64,000 bases of DNA, from assembly GCA_019096065.1 (NCBI GenBank), contig JAGUCH010000003.1:2480001-2544000 (forward strand). Direction: 5' to 3'. Below the pieces are notes generated by a model. That model saw nothing but the letters and a program-made list of their open reading frames with translations. It was not told the DNA's origin and did no database searches. Source of the DNA: Paracyclopina nana (lineage: Eukaryota; Arthropoda; Copepoda; Cyclopoida; Cyclopettidae). This document shows, piece after piece, positions 22,578 to 36,692 of the stretch. The position numbers and the translations under genes were made by a program. Numbering within the stretch: position 1 is the stretch's first letter; the number at the start of each line of letters is the position of its first letter.

Positions 22578-23939
22578 ATGGATGACATTAAACTCTCACT
22601 GGAAGACAAGGAAAAGGCTGTCAAGGTCAAGAATCTCATAAATGGATTTGTTATTACGGAAGAAAAGTTGTCAAAGCTCAAGGCAACATTTGAGGAGGAG
22701 CTAGAAAAGGGGCTGAAGCACAGTTTAGATGGATCCTGCATGCAAATGGAAAACACCTATGTGCCTGAACTGACGAATGGCACCGAAGAAGGCAGGTATT
22801 TAGCGCTTGACCTGGGAGGCACCAACTTCAGGGTTATGCTTTTGGAAATGGCTGGTGGACAAATTGTCAGTGAAGTTGTGGAGTACTATTCCGTCCACGA
22901 AGAAACCCGTTTAGGCTCAGGCGAAAAGCTCTTTGACTTCCTTGCTCGTTGCATTGGTGATTTTGTCCATAAGCAAGGTCTGGATGGGCAGCCTATGCCA
23001 TTGGGCTTCACCTTCTCCTTTCCCATGAAGCAAAAAGGCATGGATGTAGGTATACTTGTCTCCTGGACAAAGTCCTTTAATGCGTCTGGCACAGTGGGTC
23101 AAGATGCAGTGAAGATGTTGAATGAGGCCATTGAAAGGCATGGAAACCTTCAGGTTAAAGTTGTTGCCATTCTGAATGATGCTACTGGCACTCTGGTTAA
23201 GGGTGCTTATGATAATCCCCAAACAGGGATTGGTCTCATTCTTGGCACTGGCTGCAATGGAGCTTACTTGGAAGAGGCTGACAAGGTTGTCAATTGGCAT
23301 GGAGACAGACATGACGCCAAGGAGGTCATCATTGACCCCGAATTTGGAGCTTTTGGAGACAACGGGTGCATTGACTTTGTTAAAACGGACGTTGACAGAC
23401 AAGTTGATGCTGAGAGCCTTTTGCCTAAAAGTTTCACCTACGAGAAGTACTTTGCAGGAAAGTACATAGGAGAGCTAGTCAGGCTAACCTTGGTGAAGCT
23501 TCACAAGGAAGGGCTTTTCATGGCGCAAGGATCATTCCAACTTGACAGAGATGCCTTCACCTCCTCTATGTATTCCGATATTCTTTTGGATGCTTCCCTA
23601 ACCAAGACGATATTTGAGGAGCTACTGTGCATGCCTAACTTATCCAATGATGATTTGGCCATTGTTGAGCACATTTGCAAGATATTATGCGAGAGAACTG
23701 GCATTCTGGTTGCTGTGCCAATGGCAGTTTTCATTGAGAGAATGAAGAGCAAGAGTCATGTGGCCATTGCTGTCACTGGATCCTTGTACAAGTTGAACCC
23801 AGAGGTGAAGAATCTCATGGAGAAGTACATACGGAAGTTGGTGCCTGATCGGTCGTTCCATACTTTCCTAAGTGACGACGGTAGCGGAAAAGGTGCCGGA
23901 TTGGTGGCTGCAATTGCGGCAAGGTTAAATGTGAAATGA
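22578..23939 (+). CDS. hexokinase
   Basis: This enzyme phosphorylates glucose with ATP, the first step of glycolysis. It is a single 453-aa unit of the 50-kDa type, as in insects, and not the double vertebrate form. Visible motifs are the phosphate-binding LALDLGGTNFRVMLLE, the sugar-binding GFTFSFPMKQ, ILNDATGTL with the catalytic Asp, ILGTGCNGAY, IDPEFGAFGDNG, and the adenosine-binding AVTGSLYKLNP and DDGSGKGAG. The N-terminal helix is not strongly hydrophobic, so mitochondrial anchoring is not evident. The coding region has no intron, unlike almost every neighbour, but the frame is intact and the signatures are complete. It lies just downstream of the MPND-like gene on the same strand. Confidence 0.96.
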   Translation: MDDIKLSLEDKEKAVKVKNLINGFVITEEKLSKLKATFEEELEKGLKHSLDGSCMQMENTYVPELTNGTEEGRYLALDLGGTNFRVMLLEMAGGQIVSEVVEYYSVHEETRLGSGEKLFDFLARCIGDFVHKQGLDGQPMPLGFTFSFPMKQKGMDVGILVSWTKSFNASGTVGQDAVKMLNEAIERHGNLQVKVVAILNDATGTLVKGAYDNPQTGIGLILGTGCNGAYLEEADKVVNWHGDRHDAKEVIIDPEFGAFGDNGCIDFVKTDVDRQVDAESLLPKSFTYEKYFAGKYIGELVRLTLVKLHKEGLFMAQGSFQLDRDAFTSSMYSDILLDASLTKTIFEELLCMPNLSNDDLAIVEHICKILCERTGILVAVPMAVFIERMKSKSHVAIAVTGSLYKLNPEVKNLMEKYIRKLVPDRSFHTFLSDDGSGKGAGLVAAIAARLNVK

Positions 23940-24525
23940 GTTTTTAAAAATACTTTTCACGAGTTTCATTGATAAGTGCACATTAAAAAGATTCCTTACA
24001 CACTATTCATATTTATTGAAGGGCATGGTTAAGAATCATTACGCGTGTTTTTTGGCTATGTACTATGCTTGATGATAACAATTCCCACTATCGTACATAT
24101 GCTTTAATTAAGCATAGCCATAAAAAAGGCGCTTCCTTAGCAACTCAGAGAAGCTAGAGAAACCTTAGGAAAACTACATAAAGGTTGCTCTACCGATATA
24201 TCTAATATGAGACACATAAGGATTCCCAAATTATGTAAGCTATTATTACTCCACAGCGCAGGTTACGTTCGAAACTGTCAATGGAAGCACTTTTTAGCCT
24301 GCACGCATTTATGTGTAGGGGCGCTTTTCTGCAATTTGGATGCTATCTAAATGCTGCAGCAAGAAAGCAATATGCGTGCTCCACGCCCTCAAAGATCCGA
24401 AGAGGGCGAAAGCCTCCACAGTCCGATGGGAATGGTACCAACTCACTCAGCTGCGCTGCTATTTGAACACAGAGAAAGCCGGATTGGAAGTGTAGTTGTA
24501 GTCTTCTTTGTGTCCACACTCCAAG

Positions 24526-25883
24526 ATGATGGAGCTTCTGCGAATAAAACAAAGAATTTGCGGAGCCACTTACGCTTTCATGTGGTACGCCTCAATCATC
24601 ATTGGATTCTACTACCTATATGCCCCATTATTGCCACTCCTCTTACTCCACCGAGGATTGTACAGAAAACTCACCGACATCCTATTTGCTGCCTGGGAAT
24701 CTTTCAATGTGTCCCTCCTGGAAATCGCTTTTGGCTGTCAAACTTATTATGGAGGAGACAATTTTAGGCCAGAGGAAAATAGCTTGATTTTACTCAATCA
24801 CCGCACCCGAGTGGACTGGAACTTTTTCTGGTCAGCTTTGCTGCATGGTACCTCACCACCTGCTCACAATGCCAAGTTGGTGCTCAAGGACGAAATTAAG
24901 AACATCCCAGGCCTAGGTAAATTGAATTAAGCCTCGGTGGTGAGCTCCGAGTAATGATTCTTGATGTGAAGGTTGGATCATGCAAATGAGCCGATTCATT
25001 TACATTTGCCGAAAATGGGAGAAAGACGAGACCAGAATTGGAAAGCTGCTGGCTTACCTAGGGAAACATAGCATCAATCAGCCCTACCAAATCGTTCTTT
25101 TCCCCGAGGGCACCAATTTAACTCCAGCCACTAAAGAAAAGAGCAAAGCTTATGGCACCGCTCACAACTTGAAGCCTCTCAATAATCTGTTGCATCCAAG
25201 GACAACTGGGTTCACATATATTGTGCAACAAATGAGAGAAAGTAAAAATACATAAAAAAAAACTTGTAGCGAAGTGGTATAAATGCTTATGTGTTTCAGA
25301 TGGAGGACTGCATTCCATCTATGATGTGACAATTGCTTATCCAGACAATGTTCCAAATGCTGAATGGGACTTGATTGAGGGAAAACTGCCGACAGAAGTT
25401 CACTTTCACGTGAAAAGGTAAAAAGCATTTTCAAATAAGGTGCTTTTTAATGCTTGGCTTATTTGTTGCAGGCACCCAGCAAACAATTTGCCAACAACCT
25501 ACATAGGCCTCGAGAAATGGCTCCAAGAACTATGGAGAGATAAAGACAGGATGTTGGACAATGTCTACAAAGAGAGAATGAGAATGCCAGTAGCATCCAG
25601 CCGACAAAATGGACCCCAAGCTATTTTGCCCCTGCAGTATGTCAGCTTGGCTGCATGGTCCGTCTTCACTCTTTCGATGCTAAAAATCCTGTTCACCACG
25701 TGGGCTCCCTTCCATTGGCTATGGATCATTCTCACGTCTTCCATGATGGCCTTAGTTTCAATGAAAACCAACGGACTTCAAGACATTGAGGCTTCACTGG
25801 ACTTAGGTCTTAGCTTTTCCCAAATCATGGATGGATGCAAGGGACTTTTTACGCCCACACCGACGACGACCAAGCAAGATTGA
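24526..25883 (+). CDS. LCLAT1: lysocardiolipin acyltransferase 1-like (AGPAT family)
   Basis: Exons 24526-24916, 24972-25241, 25300-25417 and 25472-25883 give 396 aa, close to human LCLAT1 (about 414). The enzyme transfers acyl chains to lysophospholipids and remodels cardiolipin or phosphatidylinositol at ER and mitochondria-associated membranes. An N-terminal membrane segment is present (FMWYASIIIGFYYLYAPLLP). The acyltransferase motifs are NHRTRVDW (HX4D), LKDEIKNIPGLGWIMQ, VLFPEGTNLT and LHPRTTGF. The C-terminal part has two hydrophobic stretches (WSVFTLSMLKILF and FHWLWIILTSSMMALV). The start is the first ATG of MMELLRIKQR. The next gene converges, with only 35 bp between stop codons. 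Confidence 0.92.
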
Positions 25884-25918
25884 ATAATTACTATAATTCT
25901 AATTTATTGGGGTTGTTG

Positions 25919-27639
<1,721 letters not shown>

Positions 27640-28189
27640 TTTCGGTTTTCTAGCCTTCAATTTTTTAAGTTCACAGAAGCCAACTCAGTTGAATTCGCAG
27701 AGGCCGCTGATGTTGACACTTTACATGGAAGATCAAAAACTAAGACAAGCTGCAGTTCGAAACAAAATAATTTGAGGCCATTAAGGCCTATTGTGGAGGA
27801 CTATTTAACTCAAAAATATTAATTTAGCCTCGTTATTATAATAATGTAGCTATTATATTTTTTTTGTTTTTTGTGATGTCTTTTATCTACTTTAGAAGAC
27901 TAAAGGTTTCAAAAATTCGCCTTAAAAAATGTTGTCCTTGGAAACAGAAGAGGAAATTCAAATAAAAGCGCGAAAAAAAGTTGAAGGGTTCCATTGACCA
28001 TTGAACAGAATTTTTATCTCAAAGCTTACAAACTTATCATAGTGTTAGTCTCTCAAACCTAAATTTCAAGATATTCTAAATCATCTTGAAGCACATTTGT
28101 TGTTTTCTCTGAACCAGCCTTCTAGGTCGTTCGAATTCATGTCTCGTGTTGGCAGAAAATTAGCGTCATTCAGAGATCTAAATTGCAAT

Positions 28190-29694
28190 TTATTTTTCAC
28201 TTCTTCCCCAAAACATTTTTTGCACTTGCTTGGAATTTTTCATTCCTTGCTTAGTTGAGTAGCATAAGACAGCCACCAATCTGTCCCTTTTGCCCTCCAC
28301 CTTGGTGACTCGGTGAAGACATTCACTTCCTTGGAAAATACTCAGGGTACCAGGTTCAAAGTCCAGTCGCTTGACCAATTCGCTGTTTTTGCCTCCCACA
28401 ATGCTGGTCATTTGATCGTAATGCTTTTGCTCCTTGGCACTGTCATCCACACCTTTCGCCTTTAAACGGATATTAGTAGTGTACATTAATGATAAACTGT
28501 GTAGTCTTGACCAATTTATGTCATATCTCTCCTTAATGTTGTTGAACTATGAAATATTAGTTGATAGCCATTCACTATTAATTCTGGAAACTGCAGGAGT
28601 TAAATGGTCATAGAAGATTGCTAAGAGTTTAACGATGGGTTAACGATTTTTTTTGCGCTAACTGTTATATATTTCTTAAGACATTTTTATCAGACATATG
28701 CCGGAAACCCCTAATTACCTTACTCTAACTGCTCATACAATTAGGGGCCTCAAGCTATATGCTGTTGGCAAGGGTAACGCGCCATTTGACTCCTATAACT
28801 TGTTTATAGGTATAGATTTATTGATCAGGGACGTGCGCAGTGATGTTGGCCTTTCTTGGCTTTCAATCAGAATGACGTACCCTTTTACTATTTTTATGTC
28901 CACCTCCACGGCCCCCTCGAATGGGTAAAGTGTGCTCAAAATGTCCCCCTCGTTCTGCAGTTTGCAGCATTATCGTGGTGGAAAATTGGGATTCATCAAA
29001 GTGCCAGTTATGGGCCCATCCTTAGATGATAAGGATAGAAGATCATTATTGCTTTTCAGTCAATATTTACCTGGCTTGAAGAGGTTAATTGAGCAAGCTC
29101 CAAATGGGTCCTCGAGGCGGTAAAGGACGGGCTGGTCCAAAACGACCCTCAAAAATTCGATAAAAGCATCCGTTCTATACAGACGACTCAGCACGCCATC
29201 TGTTGGTAAATAATCATAAGCCACTGAAGCAACCTGAAATAACAGTCAATAATAATGCAATCAATTCAGTTTAGAGATTACTTCAAGCTAGGATTGCATT
29301 AACGAGAAAACGAATTTGAAAGGCTCGAATTGATTTTTATAACATAAAAATGTAGAGGGCGCTGCTTTGTTTGCCTATAATTGGGTGACCCAGCACGACT
29401 ATATAGCATAATTACTGTTGTGGGTAGAAGCTTATTTCTGATGTGATTTCCGGGGAAATCCGCATCTCTGGAATCCAAGTAGATGTTGTGGCTAGTATCG
29501 GTTTTCCAGGCTTTCGTCTTGACTTTGCTCACATCTTGGACAGCGTCCATCAAGGCTGCTTGGGTCAAAAAGTCCGGACATGTGGCCACCCCTTCATGCA
29601 CCAATTTCGACCTCAAATCTGACACGCACTTTTTGTAGTCCTTGTCTTGTGGCCCCAGATGAATGGGGTACTTTTCCAAGTTAATCAAATCCAT
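28190..29694 (-). CDS. 2-oxoglutarate/Fe(II)-dependent oxygenase-like protein
   Basis: Exons 29694-29416, 29233-29071, 29020-28881 and 28459-28190 give 283 aa with closed phases. The double-stranded beta-helix signature is present: NWHFDESQFSTTIMLQ supplies the HxD iron ligands, ECLHRVTKVEG supplies the distal His, and GKRDRLVAVLCY the Arg for 2-oxoglutarate. VAYDYLPTDGVLSRLY and DPFGACSINLFKPGW resemble the group of non-haem oxygenases that includes HalD-like hydroxylases and halogenases. The substrate cannot be told; small molecules are common in that group. The splice site after GGHFEHTLPIR is the least certain. The start is the ATG in MDLINLEKYP. The gene lies upstream of the BTB gene's own start and on the same strand. 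Confidence 0.78.
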
Positions 29695-29739
29695 TTGACA
29701 GTCAATATTGCAGTGAGGAGAACTTGTTCGCAATATATC

Positions 29740-32700
29740 AATGCTATTTCTGTAAACAGTTCTTGATAAACTTGAATCCGATCAGTGGCTAGCAGCAAGA
29801 TTTTCCACTGTGCGCAAGGAAATCATCGAGCCATATAAAATGCTCACTCAGATCACTTAAGAAACCTCTTGCTGATCTTGAAGATGATAAAAGCCCTTCT
29901 AAAAGATCTTTCGGCAAGCACCACAAAAGTTTCTTCTCTTTATGAGATTAGCAGACAGACACATTTCGATCTGAGCCATATCTATCACAGCTGTGCACAT
30001 CATGCAAACTAGATCGAGGTACTGAAAAAAGCCCCTTGTTAATAACCACCTTTTTTTGCTGGCTGACAATATGAAGCGAGCTAATTGCAATGATTTATCG
30101 TCTATTAAATTGAAGTTTTGAACCGTGAGCAATTTACGCGCAGTAAAGTATGCTAATTAACTTTCAGAGTTTTATGAAGTCGTAGCAAATTGCTAAAATT
30201 GAGTGGCTGCAGATCTCTTCGCGTGGACAAAGTTTTTTAATCAAAAGAAAGATTAAAAAATAATAATTAGAAGGCAATTTTCCTGCAGGTACATTTTTAA
30301 ATTGGTTGGATCAGTGACCTTCACCCTGTCAAGTTTTTTGGCAAAAGTTTTCGCGAGGAAAAAAGGCGAAAAACCAGACTTGAACTCGAGTACACTTTAG
30401 TATACATCCGGAGCTGGATTTTTTACAGTAGAGTAGAGATGTAAAACATCAATCAGGAATGGAGAAATTGGAAAAGTTTCTATTTGGTTACTTAACACAT
30501 GATTAGAGCTGGGCCTTTTTCGAAGCCCAGCTAGCCGAGATTCGCTGAGAAGAAAGCCGATGGTTGACAAAAGTGCGCGAGTCTTCGCGCGCAGCTCGCG
30601 CACCTTCAACTTTCACGAAGAAGAAAATTGCCAGAAATGAAGTGACAGACAGACCACGAGGTTACCACGCATGAGCATCCTTCAATTTGCAATTTTGGTG
30701 AGTGGCTTTTCACTCCACATTTTACATCCAGCTAAAACTAAATAAGTTTTGATCAGTTTCGAGTTATTTGCTCCAGATGATGTAGTATTTTGTATCTCTG
30801 CTTGGGATACAGCATGAGTCATCAATACTACATGCATTATTATTTCTACGCAGGCCTAGTGTGCTGGACATTGCTTATTTTGTAGCTGTCAAATATTTCA
30901 TCAGTTATAGTTGTTTGGCTGCTGCCCATGCAGCTTCTTCTGCCCGCGCGTGGATCAAAAAGTAGTGAGAAAAGTGTGACAAAGGCAGAAAGTTGCTAGC
31001 TCAGTTGCTGACATGAACAATGTGTAGAGTGGCTTAAAAGAGGTGTTAGGCTCCACCCTGATACACACAAGAAGCTTCCATTATACTCTGCTTTATATGC
31101 TGATATGATGGCCTCTTCAAAATTGAGGTTGAATTAGCGCGGCCACAGAAGAAGATGAGGCAGTGTTATTATACTCAATTCACTCGTTCAGTAATTAAGG
31201 AAACTTCACCATTTTGTTGCTTTGCTAGTGATGCTGATAAAACCCTTAAGTGCATTAGTAAGGCATGTAGCCAGTGGGCATTGATTGATCGCATGGCCGT
31301 GAATCCCTGTAAATACACGAATGTAATAACAATATTACATGCGCGGATGCGGTACTCTTGTCATGGCTTGCAGCAATCCGTTCTTTTTAAGACTATACTA
31401 TCTCAGCCGAATTCTTGCAAAGCAGACCCAAGCAAGGAAATTATGATTCAAGTCTTGCGAGTGGTGACGAAAATGAGTCATTAGTTCCCCAAGAAAATGG
31501 AAGGAAAGAAAATACTTCCATATAGTAGTATATAGTACGTAGTAGGTATATACTATCAATATTTGATTACGACAACAGCGCAAACATGGAACATACCCAC
31601 TGCAAATACTACATAGTTTGCATGAGCTAGCTAGGACCATGTGCACCAAATAACACTTTACTTATTGGGATGACAAAAATGTTGGCATTGTTTGGCTTCC
31701 TGGCATCTCTATAGTATAAGCAAGATCAAGTGCTGCTCACTGCGTGTGTGTCTATTGTTTTCCATGCGCACTCAACGCGGGGGATAAGTGTAATTAGAAG
31801 GGCCACTGTGCAGCCTAGTTTATTCAGGCTTGTTTTGAAAGGGCTCACCAATCAACCGTAAAAGTCGGAAAATATTAGCCTGACTGCAGTTATCTAGTAC
31901 ATTGTGGTGACATCTTAAATCAAGCCCACCACGTTGATTGAGTTGCTGACCACCCAAACTGCAGCGTAGCATTCATTACAATCAATATAGACAGCAATTT
32001 TTCGGTGTAGTATATAGTAAGTGTCCTGCCGCTAGAATACGTGCCATAAATGGACATAAGACAGTCAATCAAGGTGCCAGTCTATATTAAAAGAAAGCAA
32101 ATAGTACTCCATAAACACCCACGTGGCCTAGAACAATAAAAAGGCTGCAATTAGGCTCTCTCTAGGATATACTGACCAGAATAACCACAAAATGCACAAT
32201 GATTCATGCATTAAAGGATGAAAATGCAAGCTACGGTTCAGCTCAAAAGCTCTCACGCATGGTGCTACAAACTAAAAAGCCATTGTTAGTGAGCGGCTGT
32301 AGTACTTGTGTATAATGCTGAGAGTAAATAGTAAGGCAGTGCAAAAGCCAAAAATGCATCAATGGCAGCCTGAATGTGACCTCTTGGCCTTCCTTTTTTT
32401 CACATACTAATTTGTACGAAGCTCGAAAAATGGAAGCAGACTTACTGTGAAACTTTTGTCCTCTTTTTGCTCAAAGTTAATCTCGTTATTATCAGAATAC
32501 TATGAAGTTGGATTTTTTTTGTCTGAAACAGCTTTTTCTTTCAGAAAGTACCAAAATCATAACAATATGGTGTCATCGCACATTTGTGCTGTCAGCTTGC
32601 TGAAGCTCATCCGTATAAGCTTTAGCATAGTATGATCTTTAGTACATAATCACTATATACATAATGTTATTTATGTCATCATGCTAAAAATAGTAGAAAT

Positions 32701-33110
32701 AGCTCCAAGCTGTTTGCAGCATTGAAGAAAAACCCAGGAAAATGACAGAATCCGGTCTGGTTTTGGCATTCTGTCACACTTTATTGAATGCATCCCCTTT
32801 TTAGCTTAGTAGCATCCAGCCTCAACAAAGAGATTCGCGACCCCAAATTATTTGGAGATTGGATAGAGTCTTTTATTGCATAAGAAGGCTCCATCTTATG
32901 TCAAGAGCGCTTGACGGATACTTTTACTATAGGAAAAAAGGGGAGCTTTGCGTGAAAGACTTTCAAGCACTTTTTACCTTGTTAAACTTTCTTTTATATT
33001 TGAGGCCGCCGCGTAAAACTCTGCATTTGTGCAAACCTGGAAAATTTGCCAGAGTCTCTTTTTAATGAGATTGGGAAATGCAGGAATAGTTTGTATACTG
33101 AGAAAAAGGA
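29740..33110. other. gene-poor AT-rich stretch
   Basis: No frame here shows family similarity, splice-supported exons or codon structure. It may hold upstream exons or control regions of the GABA-receptor-like gene. There is a locally GC-richer patch at 30520-30660 with gcgcgcagctcgcgcac, which could be a promoter. Confidence 0.4.
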
Positions 33111-33114
33111 GAAG

Positions 33115-34195
33115 TTAATTGGAGGGCGGGCCGAAGGCCCGCCCTCCACATTTCGCTGTGACCTATGTCGCTCCCCCGTTTGACACAGGAAACTGCACCA
33201 GGATATCGACCAGGAAACTGCACAAGGATATCGACCAGGAAGTAAATTCTAATCTAGAAAAAGACGGAAAAATGTTTACCTCTTACGGGGTTTGAACCAG
33301 GGTCAGACAGTGTGGGAATCGGACACTCTGTCACTGAGCCATCTTAACATCATACAAAAAGTATAACTTTTGAGCTTTTTAATTCAAAGATAATGTTATA
33401 CAGCATTTTGGGATTGCCCCAACTCCTAGCAAATGTAATGCAACTGTGTTTGTTTTTCCATAGAGGGCATTTGAAAATTTGTCCCACAAAAACTCAAAAT
33501 GCAGTGCTTTCAAAAAAGTGACTGAAGCATATTATTGAGAGTTGACAAAATGCTTGCCCCTCTCAATTTTTTTTGTTTCTCAATTAAAAAAAATATTGTT
33601 GGAGGGCGGGCCAAAGGCGGGCTGAAGACCTGCCCTCCACATCTCACTGTGACTTATGTTGCTCCCCTGTTTGAGACTGGAAACTACAAAAACCAATGAC
33701 CCACCATGATTCCTTTGTATGTCTGATGCTTTTTTCTACAAGGATATATTAAGATGAGCAATATTCAGTTAGTGTAAGTGGAAGCGGGTGGAAGGCCCGC
33801 CCACTCTTATTATTTTTGGGAGGGAGGGCTCTCATAACTCAAACTGCAATACTATCAACAATCTTTGAAGCATATTATTGGGAGTGGGCAAAAGGCCCCC
33901 CCTCCACATTTCACTGTGAATTGTGTTGCTCCGCTGTTTGAAACAAGAAACTGTACAAAAACAATGAGCCACCATGATTCCTTCATTTATGAGATGTTTC
34001 TAGTTTGATATTAAATACTTTAAGTAAAAACAAAATTCTAAGAAGAGCAATATGCAGGAAATACTCTTTGGAGCGGGCCAAAAACCCGCCCACTCTAATT
34101 ATTTGTGTGAGGCTGGGCCCTCATAACTCAAACTGCAATACTATCAACAAAGTGATCGAAGAATATTATTGGGAGTGGGTAAAAGGCCTGCCCCC
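33115..34195. repeat. array of diverged ~280-480-bp units with GGCGGGCC palindromes
   Basis: Three diverged units repeat the blocks acattt(c/t)(g/a)ctgtga, gctcc(c/g)(c/g)tgtttga, caatga(c/g)ccaccatgattcc, aactcaaactgcaatactat and gaagcatattattgggag. Each unit carries a GC-rich imperfect palindrome. The best, at 33121-33147, is ggagggcgggcc-gaa-ggcccgccctcc, a perfect 12-bp stem. A tRNA-like segment is embedded at 33285-33350. Confidence 0.7.
33285..33350 (-). repeat. tRNA-like sequence, probable SINE relic
   Basis: On the minus strand it reads atggctcagtgacagagtgt (A-box-like) and later ctggttcaaaccccgt (B-box-like), at tRNA spacing. It is embedded in the palindromic array. No clean cloverleaf is seen, so a SINE or tRNA relic is favoured over a working tRNA. 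Confidence 0.5.
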
Positions 34196-36420
34196 TCTCC
34201 TCCTGTCTATCCAAGGAGCGTGTGTTATAACAATCAATCCAAGGAGGATCTGTCTTGTTGATCCAGGGACTGTACAAGTAATTGATCCAAGAACGATACA
34301 TATGTGCAGTTTCAGCAAAATGTTGAGGGTAGGGCTTCGGCCCGACTTCAAAAAGAAGGACCCAGATCATGACCAACAAAACATTTCTGGAACATGGCCT
34401 ACTTGTATGGCTGACCCAGACCATAGCATAACAGGGAGCAACTGCTATTCTAACATACTAAGTTGGGGCTAAATTGCGTAACCATAACTAGCTTGGGCTG
34501 ACTTGGTTAAACACAAACTACTTATGACTGACTTTGGTGAGCCAAGTCTTATTAAGCTTCACCTTGTGCAGCCACTTAAGGAGTGACTTGAGTCACCATT
34601 TCTGGCTTTGGAAACCATAGCTGACTTGAGCAGCAATGGATTACTTGGATAACCATGGCTGACTTAGATTTGCCTGGATCGAGCCAGGTCCAAGAACTGA
34701 CTAATCTATTAGTTGGTCTTGGTCTTTCAGTTGGTCATAATCAGCATTTGTGATCAAAGACACTAGTCAGTCCATGTGGACAGTTGGGACTCCTACCCTT
34801 GGATCCACAATGGATCATCAGTGGATAGACTACGATAAATCAGCCTCTCATGGACAAAACAAATCTTTCTTTGATCAACTACTTTAACAGATAATCCATG
34901 GATCAACAAGAGGGATCATCATTGGATCAACAGTCAGAACACACAGGCTATAGATAGACCAGGACAGACATATGTTGGGTCAGACAAGAAATACCAACTC
35001 ACATAAAAGAGTCGTTTCTGTGCTCACTAGAAATTCCGCCAAGTGGCCAAATTCTCATTTCAAGACCAATTTTCAGCATCTCATTTTTGAATGCGTTCTT
35101 GGCTATCAAAAGTGTCCAAATATGTAGATATTGACAAATTAAGATAAAAATTTGCCTTAAAAATCAATTTTTCTTGGATAAAATCCATTTTTGGAGAAAT
35201 AGTAGAACACCTTGGCCATTTTGAGGCAATCAAGATACTGTGACAAAAAAATAACCAAGACACCATTTCAGGATAATCAATTGAAATGGGGCCCAGAAAT
35301 TTGTGGAATGAGGAGCTATGATTGCCTGTTTTTAGCAGAGGGCAATAAGAAAAAGGTGCCATGTCAAATTTGCCACTTTTTTGGAATGAGCATGAAAGCA
35401 GCATTTTCAACCACTATGCAACTGTACTTGAATCAACTGGACAAATCGTCCTTGAATCAACTATGAAAACATTCGTTTTTTGGATAGACAAACAGATCAT
35501 TTTTGGATAGACAAAAGACAGATAGTACTTGCATCAACTCAACTAATCAGCCTTGGATTGACTGGGAAAACAAACTGTTCTAGCATCGACTGAAAAATTT
35601 CACTTTTCAAGCTTTTTTCAAACTCTCCACTATTTTAAGTAAAGGAAGAAAATGGTGATGAAAGTCACCATATTTAACAAGCTTTTTCAATTTTCTAGCT
35701 TTTCAAAATTTGGTTCAAGGAATCTCAAGCTTTTTGCTGTTGTAGCTCAAGTTTTCAAGCCAAGCAGAAACCCATTCCATCAATAAGCATTAAATTACTG
35801 TCTCAAATCTACCTATACTTTTGCTTTAAGAGTCAAAATTCAGGAGCTGAGCACTTTCTTCAACCATGGTAGTCTCTTTTACCAGTCTATCCAAGGATAG
35901 TCTGTTCTGCCAGTCTATCTAAGGACAGTATGTTTTTGTTAATCCAGTGACAGTTTGTTACTGCACTCTTACAATGTACAGGGTGCAGCGCCAAAAACGT
36001 AACCATGCAACAGTCAATGCGGACGGTTTATTTACTACTTCTGAGCACCCCACTGTGTGCAGTTTTGGAGCCTCATGCTGTACACTACATTCTAGCTTTC
36101 AATCCAAGTATTATCCATTTTTTGGTGAAGGGACAATCAGTTATGTCAGGCTATACAGTCACAGTTCATTATGCTTGACCCAGGTCCTGCTAAGTCAAAG
36201 TAGTCGATCCAAGGACTATCCGTTTCGTTGATCCAAGGACTGTTTATCTTCAAAGTCAATCCAGGGACTATGAGTTATGTCTGTTAATCCAAGGGCAATC
36301 CATTGTAGTCTATCCAAGGACAGTATGTCATAGTAGATCCAAGCACGGCCCCTTGATAGTTGGTCCTGGTTCTAGCAAACAGTTGGTCCTGGTCTGAGTT
36401 TGTCTCAGTTGATCCGTGCA
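34195..36420. repeat. degenerate short-period repeats around TTGATCCAAGGAC
   Basis: Dozens of diverged copies of (g)ttgatccaaggacagtctgtt, spaced roughly 25-45 bp, run across 34200-34330, 34800-35000, 35440-35600 and 35870-36420. There is no coding content. This is decayed satellite-like DNA or an expanded transposon interior. Confidence 0.6.
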
Positions 36421-36473
36421 TATAGGACACAGGTCTTAAATATATTAGCATATTTTAACCTGAGGGCAACTAC

Positions 36474-36692
36474 TAGTTCAACTGAATATCAGAGAGTGGC
36501 AATCTTGGCTAGCTGAGATCAACACGAGCCCTCCAAAATTTGCAAAGGTCAAACTTTTTTACTTGGCAAGGTGGAGTGACAGATTTCCTAAAAATTGCGC
36601 CACCTATGACTTTGACCAGTTTCAACCTTTGCAATCTGCTCAGCAATGTGCATTGGATGATTGCCGCTCCCTCTTATAATAAAAATGAGCTA
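36474..36692. mobile_element. hAT-type MITE, copy 2
   Basis: About 219 bp, closely similar to 12573-12788 throughout (shared ggtggagtgacagatttcct and gcgccacctatgac). A perfect 8-bp duplication, gcaactac, flanks it at 36466-36473 and 36693-36700. The ends again start tagttcaact. Confidence 0.85.

Noticed and set aside
30671-30698. Candidate signal-peptide exon MSILQFAIL for the channel gene
   Set aside because: The donor after it is in phase 0, whereas the first recognised channel exon at 37525 needs two bases from the previous exon.
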